Notes under the pieces: model-generated
Databases searched by the model: none
Seen by the model: only the letters and a program-made list of their open reading frames with translations
Told to the model about the DNA's origin: nothing
Translations under genes and position numbers: made by a program
Assembly (NCBI GenBank): GCA_963771845.1
Contig: CAVYVC010000035.1
Span: 102,866 to 166,865 of the forward strand
DNA from: VAZQ01 sp963771845
GTDB taxonomy: Bacteria > Pseudomonadota > Alphaproteobacteria > Rhizobiales > Xanthobacteraceae
Direction: 5' to 3'
Length of the DNA: 64,000 nt
In this document: positions 8,984 through 17,811 of the stretch, in pieces
How positions within the stretch are numbered: position 1 is the first letter of the stretch
How the letters are laid out: every line of letters begins with the position of its first letter

Positions 8984-9886
8984 TTATTCGATCACCTCGT
9001 CGGCACCTCCGAGCAGCGTCGGCGGCATGTCGAGACCGAGCGCCCTGGCGGTCTTGAGGTTGATGACAAGTTCGAATTTGGCGGGCGCCTGCACTGGAAG
9101 ATCAGCCGGTTTGGTGCCTTTGAGGATGCGATCGACGTATGGAGCGGCCCGCTTATACATGTCACTCAGATCAATGCCGTACGACATCAGGCCACCTTCC
9201 GTGGCCATATAACGATATGGATAGATCACCGGCATACGGTGGCGGGCCGCCAGCGAGATAATGAGGGCACGATGATTGACGGTAAAGCTATCCGGCATGA
9301 CGATTAGGCCGACGTGTGACTCACGGCTATGTGCAACCACAGCGTTCTCAAGCTCGGCGGGGTCAGAAACAGGCACTGCGATTGGTTCTACCGCCAATGA
9401 GGAGGCAGCGGCCTTAAATGGCCCCATGAAATACGATCCGCCACCAGCTGCTGTTTTCGGATTAAAAATCATGTCGGCGCGTGCCAAGCCAGGCACGATT
9501 TCCTTCAGAAGCTCTACCCACTTTCCAGCCATTGCTGACTCGATGTTGATGAAGCCAGTAGCGTTCCCGCCTGGGCGCGCGAGGCTGTCTACAAAGCCAT
9601 CGCCTACGGGGTCGGAGACCGATAGAAATACAATCGGGATAGTACGGGTTTGCTTCAGGAGCGCAGCGAGTACAGGAGTAGTGGCGGACAGGATTATATC
9701 ACATTTCAACTGAACAAGCTCCGTTGCGTACGCTCGGAAGCGCTCGGCGTTGCCCGCAGCCCAGCGATATTCCATCAGAATGTTGCGGCCGTTCGTCCAA
9801 CCAAGATTCTGGAGCGTTTTGGTGAATACGGTAATGCGGTCCACCGCTTCCTGATCGCTCTCCGCATACGCCATCAAAATGCCTAG
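8984..9886 (-). pseudogene. ABC-type substrate-binding protein (PF04392-like), C-terminal part, split by IS630 element
   Basis: About 300 codons of an ABC_sub_bind family receptor: AGNAERFRAYATELVQL, ILSATTPVLAALLKQT, IPIVFLSVSDPVGDGFV and MSYGIDLSDMYKRAAPYVDRILKG are family landmarks. The signal peptide and first 36 residues lie on the other side of the insertion at 11235-11342. Joining the pieces over one copy of the CTAG target gives ...RMRRLGILMAYAESDQ... in frame, exactly the expected family N-terminus. The gene was therefore intact before the insertion. Any protein made from the internal TTG/ATG start at 9877/9874 would lack a signal peptide. No permease or ATPase is adjacent. Confidence 0.9.
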
Positions 9887-9991
9887 TACACGTGAGCGGA
9901 AGTTTTGACTCCGCTCGGGTTTGCAAGATTTAAGGAGTTGAATCGGCTGTGTTGTGGCAAGACGAATCCGGAGCTGGGGCAGGAGGTTACA

Positions 9992-11187
9992 ATGTCCTTA
10001 CTGACTGCCGATCCGGTGAGTGTTTTGCCCGACCAGCGCGAGGCGCTGGAACAGCTGGTACGAACCCATTCGACCCCGCAGCAGCTGGCGCTTCGCGCCC
10101 GCATCATTGTGAATGCGGTCGAAGGTGTAGGCGTGCGCGAGAGCGCACGCGAACTCGGCGTCTGGCCGAAGACGGTGCGGTATTGGCGCAAGCGGTGGCG
10201 GGAGGCGGACGACAAGTGCGCTGTCTGTGAACGGCTCGCCGATGCCCCGCGATCGGGAGCCCCACCGACATACACGCCCGAGCAAATCTGCGCGGTGGTG
10301 GCGATGACATGCGAGAAGCCGTCGGAGAGCGAGCGGCCGATCAGCCAATGGAGCCAGCGCGAAATTGCCGACGAGGCCATACGGCGCGGTCTGGTGCCGA
10401 ACATCTCGCAGCGCTCGGTGGGGCGTTTTTTAAAAAAGAGGCTGACCTCAAGCCCCATTGCATCCGTTACTGGCTGACCCCGAAGCCTGATCCTGCTTTC
10501 GACGCCAAATGCGCCGACATCTGTGTTGTCTACAAGGCCGCGGCCGGCGCCGACGACGCTCACCGCACCGTCTCCATCGACGAAATGACCGGCATTCAGG
10601 CCCTGGAACGCATCGCGCCGGGCCTGCCGATGGTGCCGGGCAAGGTTGAGCGACGCGAGTTCGAATACAAGCGTCATGGCACTCAGACCTTGATCGCTGC
10701 TTTCGACGTCACCACTGGTGAGGTCGAGGGCGTTATCGGCAACACTCGGACGGAAAAGGATTTTGCGCGCTTTCTCCGCCGCCTGCTCAGCAGCGCCGCT
10801 CCCACCACAAAGTGGGATATCGTTTGCGACAATCTCAACATCCACCTTTCTGAGTTCGTCGTCCGCCTCGTTGCTCGCGCCTGCGGTCTCAAGATCGATC
10901 TCGGCGTCAAAGGAAAGTCGGGCGTGCTCGCCTCCAAGACAACCCGAGAAGCATTCCTGCGCAATCCGGAGCATCGCATCAGCTTCCACTTCACACCCAA
11001 ACACGCATCGTGGCTCAATCAAATCGAGATTTGGTTCTCCATCCTGGTGCGAAAGCTTCTTCGCCGTGGCAATTTCGCGAGCAAGAGCGCCTTGCGCACC
11101 AAGATCGAGCAGTTCATCGGTTACTTCAACGAGACCATGGCCAAGCCCTTTCGCTGGACCATGGAAGCAAAACCTCTCACCGGCTAG
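9992..11187 (+). CDS. IS630-family transposase (expressed by -1 frameshift)
   Basis: Two overlapping frames make one transposase of about 398 aa. The first frame (9992-10477) starts at ATG after AGGAGG and encodes the helix-turn-helix DNA-binding part (RESARELGVWPKTVRYWRKRW). The second (to 11187) encodes the DDE catalytic domain: first Asp in VSIDEMTG, second in WDIVCDNLNIH, Glu in HASWLNQIEIWFS. The frames meet at A_AAA_AAG (10432-10438), where a -1 slip gives ...GRFLKKEADLKPH..., continuing the family sequence. It catalyses cut-and-paste transposition of the surrounding element. No inactivating change is visible. Confidence 0.9.
10432..10438 (+). promoter_or_regulatory. Programmed -1 ribosomal frameshift site in the transposase gene
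   Basis: Zero-frame reading is TTA AAA AAG, the canonical A_AAA_AAG slippery heptamer, preceded by six T. A -1 shift joins the DNA-binding and catalytic frames exactly; without it translation ends at 10477. Frameshifting is known to control transposase synthesis in several IS families. Confidence 0.8.
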
Positions 11188-11234
11188 GCTTAGCTAAGGC
11201 TAAAATAAGTTCCTTCATTTTCGCTCAGCTGTAC

Positions 11235-11342
11235 TAGTCTTCGCATCCGGTCGGCCGGTTGAGCAATTGCGCCGAGAGGCCAAGCGATTACGGCTCCGCC
11301 AAGCGTGGCTAAGAATTCTCGCCGTCGGATGTGGATTGCCAT
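11235..11342 (-). pseudogene. Substrate-binding protein, N-terminal part (signal peptide) cut off by IS630 element
   Basis: ATG at 11342 preceded by GGGAGGGTCAC opens MAIHIRRREFLATLGGAVIA..., a signal peptide with a Tat-like RRREFL motif ending AIAQP, then ADRMRRL before the reading frame runs into the IS end. It is the missing first 36 codons of the fragment at 8984-9886; frame and family sequence continue when the IS and one CTAG are removed. Confidence 0.88.
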
Positions 11343-11596
11343 GTGACCCTCCCGCGCATCTGGCTTACCCCTTTATTTGATCTTTGCTTTAGCGAAACGC
11401 GGGGTCATGCCCATGCAACGGAGGAAACGATATCACGGTTCAGCGAAGGAAGGGAACAATGCTTTTGCGCTGCAAAAGTCTTGAGCCGTCTCTGTCTCAG
11501 TTGGGTCATTTTCGATCGATCCAGCCGTTTTTGCCTGCCGGTTGGTGTCTGCTCGGCTCCAAAAGCGACCTTTTAGACGTAAACCCGCTTTGCGTC

Positions 11597-11905
11597 CTAG
11601 GCAGCCGCGCGTTTCAAGGGCTCGATCTGCTTGAGTTCCTTCCCGATCAGGCGCTCGGCGGTTAGCACGTCATAACGAGTTTGGAGATTGAGCCAGAACT
11701 CGGCCGATGTACCAAAGAGTTCAGCGAGTTGAAGCGCCGTGTCGGCGCTAATGCCGAGTTCCTCACGCACAATACGCTCAATCCGCGTGCGGGGCACTCC
11801 ACACGCATTGGCAACGGCGTATGGGGTCAAGCCAAGTGGCGCAAGGAATTCCTCGCGTAGCATTTCGCCGGGATGCATGGGAAAAAGGGTCTTGACGATC
11901 TTCAT
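11597..11905 (-). CDS. higA: HigA-type antitoxin (XRE helix-turn-helix)
   Basis: 102 aa from the ATG at 11905 (MKIVKTLFPMHPGEMLREEFL). MHPGEMLREEFLAPLGLT, helix-turn-helix AYAVANACGVPRTRIERIV-type segment and TSAEFWLNLQTRYDVLTAE are landmarks of the HigA/VapI family, which bind a RelE-like HigB toxin and repress the operon. An in-frame start 21 bases upstream adds MRRVCPA and is less typical. The toxin gene that normally precedes it, 17 bases upstream, survives only as its last 30 or so codons, so this antitoxin is an orphan. Confidence 0.88.
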   Translation of the reverse strand: MKIVKTLFPMHPGEMLREEFLAPLGLTPYAVANACGVPRTRIERIVREELGISADTALQLAELFGTSAEFWLNLQTRYDVLTAERLIGKELKQIEPLKRAAA

Positions 11906-11922
11906 GGCTGGGCAAACTCTTC

Positions 11923-12024
11923 TCAATGGTAGTCAACGGTTTCAACGTCGATCGGGACCCTCGGCCGTCCAACGGAAGCAACGCGCCACTGATCGTTGAT
12001 ACGGATCGAATGTTGATCGATGCT
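11923..12024 (-). pseudogene. Remnant of HigB (RelE-like) toxin gene
   Basis: The last codons read QHSIRINDQWRV...DVETVDYH-stop, the conserved HigB C-terminus. In the middle the frame is wrong (ASVGRPRVPI), but the neighbouring frame reads FRWTAEGPD, the expected HigB sequence, so two compensating small indels are present. Upstream of QHSIRIND nothing toxin-like remains in any frame. Position directly before higA matches the normal higB-higA order. Non-functional. Confidence 0.75.
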
Positions 12025-12127
12025 ATGAGCAAGGAAAAACCGCGAGCGCGATCGCAAGGCTTGCGCAGGATTGGGACTGTGCATCCCCGCAAATGCGAAC
12101 AACGAGAGTAGTGCCATAGGGACGCAC

Positions 12128-12479
12128 ATGCGGCGTAGAACGTTTCTGTATTTCGCGACAGCCTCTGTCGTGCTCGCGCTCGCCTCGAGTCGCCGGCGCG
12201 CAAACATATCCGCTCCGGCCGGTGCACATCCTCGTTGGATTTCCCGGCGGAAGCGCCTCCGACACGACTGCGAGGCTTATCGGTCAATTTCTGTCGGAGC
12301 GTCTTGGCCAGCAATTCGTGGTCGAGAATCGCACCGGCGCAGCGAGCAATCTCGCGGCGGAGGCTGTCGCCCACACGCCTCCCGACGGCTACACACTCCT
12401 GCTTGTGACCTCGGTCAACGCGATCAACGCGAAGCTCTACCATAATCTGGGCTTCGATCTCATCCATGACATCGTGTAG
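12128..12479 (+). pseudogene. Truncated, frameshifted Bug/TctC-type substrate receptor
   Basis: Starts as a secreted protein (MRRRTFLYFATASVVLALAS) at 12128, then loses frame near 12190-12200. One extra base later the sequence reads YPLRPVHILVGFPGGSASDTTARL, then FLSERLGQQFVVENRTGAASN and TPPDGYTLLLV, all hallmarks of tripartite tricarboxylate receptors. The frame stops at ...LIHDIV, about 120 residues in, where intact members (for example the gene at 29865) continue for 200 more. Both changes make it a pseudogene. The C-terminal two thirds is absent and the HigA-type antitoxin gene begins shortly after. Confidence 0.85.
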
Positions 12480-12513
12480 CGCAGCCGCGGATCGTCGGAG
12501 CTACTCCGATTCG

Positions 12514-12912
12514 TCAGGCTGCAGCCTGCTTTGCCGCACGCCGCGCTTGTTTAGGCGGCGGAATGAGAAGGTCGGCGGGCACGCGGAAACGTGCACGCAA
12601 CCGCTGTACCATTGCCATGCTCAACTCTTTCTTGCCTCGCAGGACCTCGCTCACTCGGCTCGGCGTTCCGAGCAGGGGCACCATGTCCGCCCGCGTGAGG
12701 CCGTGCTGGTCCATGAGGTGCCGGATCAGTTCTGCGGTACTCGGGGGGCGCCGCGGCCACTTACTCTCCTCATAGGCAGCGATCAGACGTGCCTGCGCCT
12801 GGAGCCGAACCATATCGGCCGGGTGCTCTGAATTCCACAGCTGATCCACGAGCACGCGCGCGCGCGCAAGCTCCGCATCGCTGTCGATCACAATCAGGGT
12901 CGCATCCATCAC
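12514..12912 (-). CDS. HigA-type antitoxin (COG5499-like, HTH)
   Basis: 132 aa. The N-terminal half is helical and acidic (IDSDAELARARVLVDQLW, RLQAQARLIAAYEE); residues about 65-115 form an XRE-like helix-turn-helix (IRHLMDQHGLTRADMVPLLGTPSRVSEVLRGK). It partners the HigB-type toxin immediately upstream, overlapping by 4 bases (ATGA), and presumably represses the pair. The toxin-first order is typical of HigBA modules. The basic tail KQARRAAKQAAA is probably disordered. Confidence 0.85.
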   Translation of the reverse strand: MMDATLIVIDSDAELARARVLVDQLWNSEHPADMVRLQAQARLIAAYEESKWPRRPPSTAELIRHLMDQHGLTRADMVPLLGTPSRVSEVLRGKKELSMAMVQRLRARFRVPADLLIPPPKQARRAAKQAAA

Positions 12913-13220
12913 ACGGTCTCCGCATCAATCCCGTCATACTCTGCATGGCCGCCGAAGAATCGGATTGCGAGTGCTCCCGCCCGGTACTGGACGGCCGCTA
13001 CCAATCGGTAATCGTTGCCCTTGATGTTGAACACGACCCGGCCGCCCTTGAGAATGCTCGCTTTCGGATACGACGCCTTGACATCCTCCGGATTGCGCCA
13101 ATTGGCGCGGGTCACAATGTCGAGCCAAGCTTCATATTGCGATCGCGCGGCCTTGATGCCCTTATGGCCCGCGTGATCGGCCAGATAGCCTTCGACCACG
13201 ACCGTGCCAATGACGATCAT
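12909..13220 (-). CDS. HigB-type mRNA interferase toxin (HigB_toxin family)
   Basis: 103 aa. Family marks: YEAWLDIVTRANWRNPEDVKASYPKAS, then VVFNIKGNDYRLVAAVQYRAGALAIRFFGGHAEYDGID, the RelE-fold core with the conserved NIKGNxYRL and HAEYD motifs of PF09907. Members cleave ribosome-bound mRNA and are neutralised by the downstream antitoxin. It appears complete and in frame, in contrast to the wrecked higB at 12.0 kb. Confidence 0.87.
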   Translation of the reverse strand: MIVIGTVVVEGYLADHAGHKGIKAARSQYEAWLDIVTRANWRNPEDVKASYPKASILKGGRVVFNIKGNDYRLVAAVQYRAGALAIRFFGGHAEYDGIDAETV

Positions 13221-13364
13221 CGATCAAAGATAGCACGGATTTCCAAAAATTGGAAGCGCGCATCGTTAGCGTGCCCAATGCGATCGTCACGCGTGGGCAA
13301 ACGCGCACACAATCGCGCATCAAATCAAGTCTTCAGGCGTTGGCCCGCCCTGCCGGGCGACGCG

Positions 13365-15326
13365 CTAGCTGCGCGGCGGGCGGCGCCGCTCGTGGAACCA
13401 GGCGCGGTAACCCGCCATCTTCGCGTGCTGCGCGTGGGAGGCGTGGCGCTTGCAGGTTGCTGCCTCCTCGCTCCGCTCCGGCGCTCCCCAGCGCAATTCG
13501 ACACAGTCGTTGAGGTTGTACGCCATTTCGAGATCGCTCGCCCGGTCGAGCACGTCCTTGAGCGCGAGCGTCCATTGCGAGCCGTCGCTGCGCGCATAGG
13601 AGAACTTGCGCGCAGGAAGCTCTGCCGCAAGCACGCTCTCCAATTCCGCTTTCACGGCGGCGATGCTCTTGTCCTTCGGCATGGCGTAGCGCTCGGGCCG
13701 GCGCGCGACGCGATCGGGAAAGCCGCGCACCACATCCATCGCGATCAGCAGCCGCAGATCGCGCGCCGGTGTGGCGAAATCCTCCCAGGCGCCCGTCGTC
13801 TCGAAGATCGTTGCGCCGTCGGGCATGTCCGCGTCGCCGCGGCCGCTGTTCTGGTACTTGCGCCCGTTCTCGACCGATGTGACGCGCGCCTTCACCTGCT
13901 CTTCGAGCGCGTCAATCGCCACCTTCATCGCCCGCACCGGATCGAGCGGCTCGGGCGACATTACGTCATCCATGCTATCGTAGAAGTCTTCAATGCTCAT
14001 GCGCGACTGGTCGAGGGAAAAGTCGGCGTACTGCGGATTCTTCGCGATCTCGTCATTGCTGAGCCGGTGCAACGTGCCGTTCTTGGTCTGCTGGATCGGC
14101 CGGAACCGTTTGAATCCGGGGCCTCCCAGTGCGGGATCCTGCGCGAACAGGAAATTGCCGCGCCAGAAACGCTTGCGCGCGACCGTGCCGTCGGGCTGGC
14201 CGTCGACGGCAAGCAGGATGCCCGCCGAGTCCGGTGTCTGCGCCACGCGCCGGGCGATGACCAGCACGTGTCCGTAGGGATCCGCGTACACCGTACCGGG
14301 ACGCAATGCGTCCGCATTAAGCGGCACCGGATAATAGTCGGTATTGTTGTCCTCAAAGGCTGTTCGTCCGGACCCGGAATGAACGCCGTCGGCCACGGTG
14401 CCGAGATAGCGGCCGAACGAAGCCGCAAGCCCCAGCCGTTTCGCCGGCGCGGCGTTTGCGGGTTGTGCAATCGGCTGCCCGAGCGCGTCCAAAATCATGC
14501 CGGTCGCGCTTTGGGCGGGCGCCGGCCGCGCTTCCTCGTGCGCAATATTGAACCATGCCGGGCATCTCGGCGCCTGGCCGCCGCCGCCGCGGGAGCATTT
14601 CGAATAGCCGAACGGCAGTCCCATCTTGAACGCAAAATAGGCGCGCAGGAAATAGGGAAGGTCGGCACAGTCGGGCCGAATGGTCATGCCCATCTGATCT
14701 TCGCCGAGACCGAGATGGTTGAAGAGGAAATTGCGCGAACGGTCGCGCAGCACTTCGTGCAGCGCCGGCCACGAGGGCGCGGCATCGAGCGGCGCGTCGA
14801 AAAGCTTCTCGATCCATGCGGAGTAGAGGTTTTCTGTTTCGCGGGTCCAGCTATTGCGCAGTGGCCACAGCGTGCCGTCGGTCGCGTGCGGCCGTGCCGG
14901 CTCGCGCTCCTGCACGACGATGTCACGCGTGATGGTGGTGCAGTCTGCGCTCGCGCGCTCGCGCGCAAGCTGCACATGCCACGTGCCCGCCGCGGGTGTA
15001 GCGACCTCGGCAAACCAGAAATAGGGTGGCCCGCCGTGGCGCTCGGCCGATTTGACTGCAACGCTTCCATCCGGCGCGATCACCGAAAGCTCGCCTTCGA
15101 GCGGCTTCTCCGCGGCAAAGATGACGCGCAGCGGCGCGCCCTTCCAGGGCGCAATCGGCGACGGCAGAACCGTGAGCTCGGCCGCGTCGGCGCAGGTCGG
15201 CGCCGCAGCCTGAGCTGCCGCTTGCGACGGTGAGTAAGAAAAGACGACGAAAGATGCTCCCGCGCCCAGCATTAATGCCGTCGCGGCAGCAGCGAATCGG
15301 TGTGCTGGAAACACGTGAACCCCCAT
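13365..15326 (-). CDS. Large exported protein with a possible cysteine-peptidase-like Cys/His pair
   Basis: About 653 aa from the ATG at 15326 (MGVHVFPAHRF then a hydrophobic segment TALMLGAGASFVVFS and an Ala-rich cleavage region); an in-frame start at 15386 adds 20 residues. Residues roughly 40-130 look like a beta-rich domain (APWKGAPLRVIFAAEKPLEGELSVIAPDGS). A segment near residue 215, PDCADLPYFLRAYFAFKMGLPF, and one near 350, YADPYGHVLVIA, are spaced and shaped like the Cys and His boxes of NlpC/P60 or transglutaminase-like enzymes; this is inference from motif shape only. I recognise it as a conserved rhizobial-type hypothetical but cannot name a function. Confidence 0.7.
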   Translation of the reverse strand: MGVHVFPAHRFAAAATALMLGAGASFVVFSYSPSQAAAQAAAPTCADAAELTVLPSPIAPWKGAPLRVIFAAEKPLEGELSVIAPDGSVAVKSAERHGGPPYFWFAEVATPAAGTWHVQLARERASADCTTITRDIVVQEREPARPHATDGTLWPLRNSWTRETENLYSAWIEKLFDAPLDAAPSWPALHEVLRDRSRNFLFNHLGLGEDQMGMTIRPDCADLPYFLRAYFAFKMGLPFGYSKCSRGGGGQAPRCPAWFNIAHEEARPAPAQSATGMILDALGQPIAQPANAAPAKRLGLAASFGRYLGTVADGVHSGSGRTAFEDNNTDYYPVPLNADALRPGTVYADPYGHVLVIARRVAQTPDSAGILLAVDGQPDGTVARKRFWRGNFLFAQDPALGGPGFKRFRPIQQTKNGTLHRLSNDEIAKNPQYADFSLDQSRMSIEDFYDSMDDVMSPEPLDPVRAMKVAIDALEEQVKARVTSVENGRKYQNSGRGDADMPDGATIFETTGAWEDFATPARDLRLLIAMDVVRGFPDRVARRPERYAMPKDKSIAAVKAELESVLAAELPARKFSYARSDGSQWTLALKDVLDRASDLEMAYNLNDCVELRWGAPERSEEAATCKRHASHAQHAKMAGYRAWFHERRRPPRS

Positions 15327-15440
15327 CCCCTGACCCCGGCTTAAGTATCGGGAAAGCTTTGTCTGAATCATGGCGAAATTCGTCATTCTGTGCGTGCCTG
15401 GTCGTGGATTTCGCGCAATTTTAGCGAGAATCCTTGGTCT

Positions 15441-15510
15441 GTAGCCCGGATGAGCGAAGCCATATCCGGGTGAAGCTGGTCCCGCATGTCGCTTCGCTCA
15501 TGCGGGCTAC
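15441..15510. repeat. REP-like palindromic unit
   Basis: GTAGCCCGGATGAGCGAAGC...CCGGG followed by CCCGCAT...GCTTCGCTCATGCGGGCTAC: a 70-base imperfect palindrome with the same outer bases as the repeat at 4867-4938. It lies between two minus-strand genes. Confidence 0.75.
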
Positions 15511-15547
15511 GGCATAGCCAAGTCCCAGCCAGGATGGCCTTCCTGCA

Positions 15548-16406
15548 TTAGAATCCCGCCACCATTTCCAAAGTCTTGCCGTGTTGGCTCCCCGCCGAAA
15601 CACCGGCTCGGTCCGGCGCATGGCGAAGCAGCCCGATTTCCTTTGCAAACTCCGGCATGGCGCGCAGTTTATCGGCCCAGGCGTGGACCTGCGGATGCAG
15701 CCGCGCGAACGGATAGCCCGCAAGCGAAAGCCGGTGCTCGTAGATCAGCCAGGCGATGTCCAGCACACTCAACGCCTCACCCATGAGGTAGGGCTGCTTC
15801 GCCAATGTCTTCTCCAGTGCGTCGAACTCGGCCCGGAACTTCAACGCTGAGGCGCGAGCCTGCGCGTCGGTGAACCCTTCGCGCGCCGCGCGCTGCCAGA
15901 ATTCGATCTGCACGGCTTTCTCGCCGTCCTTGAGGCCCCCAACGGTACCGCTGCCGTTGGCAATGTAGCTTTCGAGCGCCGCCGCCGGCTTTGGCGGGCC
16001 AGGCGGCGCAAATACGAAACGGAAAGCTCAGCGTGCGCAGATCGAGATGCAGATCGTCCTCGTGCTTGAGCAGCGCAGCGACCTCGTTCTCATGTCCGGC
16101 CGGAATGAGCCTCGGCGTTGGAAATTTGTTTTCCAGGTACTGGATGATGTCGTTGCTCTCGATATGCACCGCCCCGTCATGCACCAGCACCGGGACGAGG
16201 CCGCGGGGATTGATCCCGAGAAACCACGGCTGCATGTTCTCGTTGCTCGGCAGATCGATGGGATGCGACTGCCATGGAATCTTCTTGAGGTTGAGAAATA
16301 CGCGAAGCTTCTGCGAGCAGGACGAGCCCATGTAATGGAGCACATGCACGCCCTGCCAGCCCAGCACCTCGCGTGTCCTGATATCGCGCTCGACAAGCTG
16401 CACCAT
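15548..16406 (-). pseudogene. Glutathione S-transferase family protein, frameshifted
   Basis: The first frame (from 16406) carries the thioredoxin-like domain: HYMGSSCSQKLRVFLNLKKIPW with a candidate SSCSQ active site, NPRGLVPVLVHDG and ESNDIIQYLE. The second frame carries the helical domain: FWQRAAREGFTDAQARAS, MGEALSVLDIAWLIYEHRLSLAGYPF. They join if one of the two bases at 16021-16022 is removed (LSFRFVFAPPGPPKPAAALESYI). The gene as written makes a truncated protein. Either a pseudogene or a one-base sequence error. Would be about 286 aa if intact. Confidence 0.82.
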
Positions 16407-16528
16407 CGATTCATCTCCCGGGTTGGGCCAAGTTCCCTCAGATTACCTCACGCCCTGTATTTGGGTCGATGCTGGAGCGCGTTCCGCTCGAATTCGAATA
16501 GAACCGGGTGGGCGCCATTTGCGCAGCA

Positions 16529-16732
16529 CGTAGGGCGGAATAGCGAAGCGTATTCCGCCATTCCACGCGCAACCTCGCTAAGCGCGCCGCACTTGAGCGA
16601 CCATGCGGACAATACGAATGCCGATAGGCCAGTAAGTGGACATGGCTTCCATCGGTTTTGCGGATCGCGATTGACGCGTTCCAGCGATCGGCGAGGCCGA
16701 GTGGCGGAATACGCTTCGCTATTCCGTCCTAC
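16529..16732. repeat. Pair of inverted REP-like repeats flanking 140 bases
   Basis: TAGGGCGGAATAGCGAAGCG...CCGCCA at 16531-16560 is repeated in inverted orientation at 16702-16731 (TGGCGGAATACGCTTCGCTA...). The two 30-base copies also each contain an internal palindrome. The stretch between them shows no gene. The whole gap 16407-16951 otherwise holds nothing I can identify. Confidence 0.75.
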
Positions 16733-16951
16733 AAGGTACAACGGACATGCCACGAATTCGTCGGGTGCATCAATCCGACGTGAGTGACCCGAAGTAAACA
16801 TTGACCGCTTATGAATTATATCAAGCCAGGATTCCATCTCTGGCCACCTCCACTGTTCTGGTTTGATCCGCTGCGATATCTTGTCTTTAAGTCTCGGGGA
16901 AGCCAACGAGACGGCGCGAATTCATCACCTTGTCGGCGACGGAGTAGATTC

Positions 16952-17446
16952 TTGCAACAGCCACCCAATCATCATCTTGCACAACTGAACGTCGGCCGCA
17001 TTCGATACGAGCTCGACGATCCGCGCATGGCAGATTTCGCGGACAATCTTACATTGGTGAACGGCATTGCCGAACGCAGCGCCGGGTTCATCTGGCGCTA
17101 TATCGACGAGAGCGGCAACGCCACTAACACGCGGCCTTATGGCGACCCGCGTATCATCATCAATCTTTCGGTTTGGGAGAGCGTCGATGCACTTGAGCGC
17201 TTTGTCTGGCAGACAGTCCACAGGCGCTTCTATGGCCGCCGCAGCGATTGGTTTGAGCATTTTGAAGGGCCGTCTTTCGTGTTGTGGTGGGTGCCGGTCG
17301 GCCATCGGCCGAGTGTCGAGGAGGCTGTCGCGCGCATCGAGCATCTGAAGCAGCATGGTCCAAGCGATCACGCGTTTGATTGGCAAACGGCATCCGCACA
17401 ACTTTGGAAGACGGCGCGTTGTGCGCCCGCAGGACAGGTGGCGTAA
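16952..17446 (+). CDS. DUF3291 domain protein
   Basis: About 164 aa. The DUF3291 fold (dimeric alpha/beta-barrel, monooxygenase-like) is seen in HHLAQLNVGRIRYELDDPRM, FADNLTLVNGIAERSAGFIWRYID, INLSVWESVDALERFVWQTVHR and FVLWWVPVGHRPSVEEAVARIEHL. The reading frame is open from 16811, but the TTG at 16952, preceded by GGCGACGGAG, starts right where the domain begins; the upstream 47 residues are not family-like. Function unknown; related barrels are heme or quinone monooxygenases. Not operonic with its neighbours. Confidence 0.8.
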   Translation: MQQPPNHHLAQLNVGRIRYELDDPRMADFADNLTLVNGIAERSAGFIWRYIDESGNATNTRPYGDPRIIINLSVWESVDALERFVWQTVHRRFYGRRSDWFEHFEGPSFVLWWVPVGHRPSVEEAVARIEHLKQHGPSDHAFDWQTASAQLWKTARCAPAGQVA

Positions 17447-17595
17447 GTCCCAAAGCCGAGGTGCATTGCGGACATTGCTGGTCGCACTTATGCGGCGGCC
17501 GTGCTTGGCCCTGCCGAGTGGTTATGGGTTGACCCGTACTCCTTGCCGGGCGATAGCTGACTTGCCCTGGGCGGGCCAATCCAAGCGGTAGCTTC

Positions 17596-17811
17596 ATGGC
17601 CGATGAGATTTCTTCCGACCGCGTCGCTTGCGATCGCGTGCGGGCCAACGCCCGCGCGGCGCGCGTGCCGCTCGCACCCGACGACGCGGGGCGCATCGCG
17701 CGCGCGGCAGCATCCGTGACCGCGCGCTTCGCCGCGGCAGAGATGGAACTACCGTTGGAAACCGAGCCCGCGAGCTTTTTGGTGGTGCAGCGGCGAGAGA
17801 TCTCGCCGTGA
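17596..17811 (+). CDS. Small amidase-associated protein (AtzG/GatC-like)
   Basis: 71 aa, ends in an overlap (GTGA) with the amidase gene. The pattern ARVPLAPDDAGRIARAAASVTARF...ELPLETEPASFLVVQ resembles the small AtzG/HpxX-like proteins and GatC, which wrap around a partner amidase and are needed for its folding. The link is supported by position and overall pattern, not by a diagnostic motif. Confidence 0.65.
   Translation: MADEISSDRVACDRVRANARAARVPLAPDDAGRIARAAASVTARFAAAEMELPLETEPASFLVVQRREISP

Larger units (their letters stand above)
9887..11233 (+). mobile_element. Complete IS630-family insertion sequence
   Basis: 1347 bp element bounded by imperfect terminal inverted repeats (left TACACGTGAGCGGAA, right TACAGCTGAGCGAAA read inward; 12 of 15 match) and flanked on both sides by CTAG (9883-9886 and 11234-11237). 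IS630 elements duplicate a central TA and often choose CTAG. Because CTAG is a palindrome containing TA, the exact duplicated bases are ambiguous. It carries one transposase gene expressed by frameshifting and interrupts a substrate-binding-protein gene on the opposite strand. Confidence 0.93.

Noticed and set aside
9883..11022. 379-codon minus-strand frame inside the IS
   Set aside because: Antisense to the transposase; the DDE motifs are on the plus strand.
12789..15233. Very long plus-strand frame (814 codons)
   Set aside because: It is antisense to the exported protein at 13365-15326 and the HigBA genes; Arg/His/Ala-rich and without any family sequence. GC-rich codon bias opens the opposite frame.
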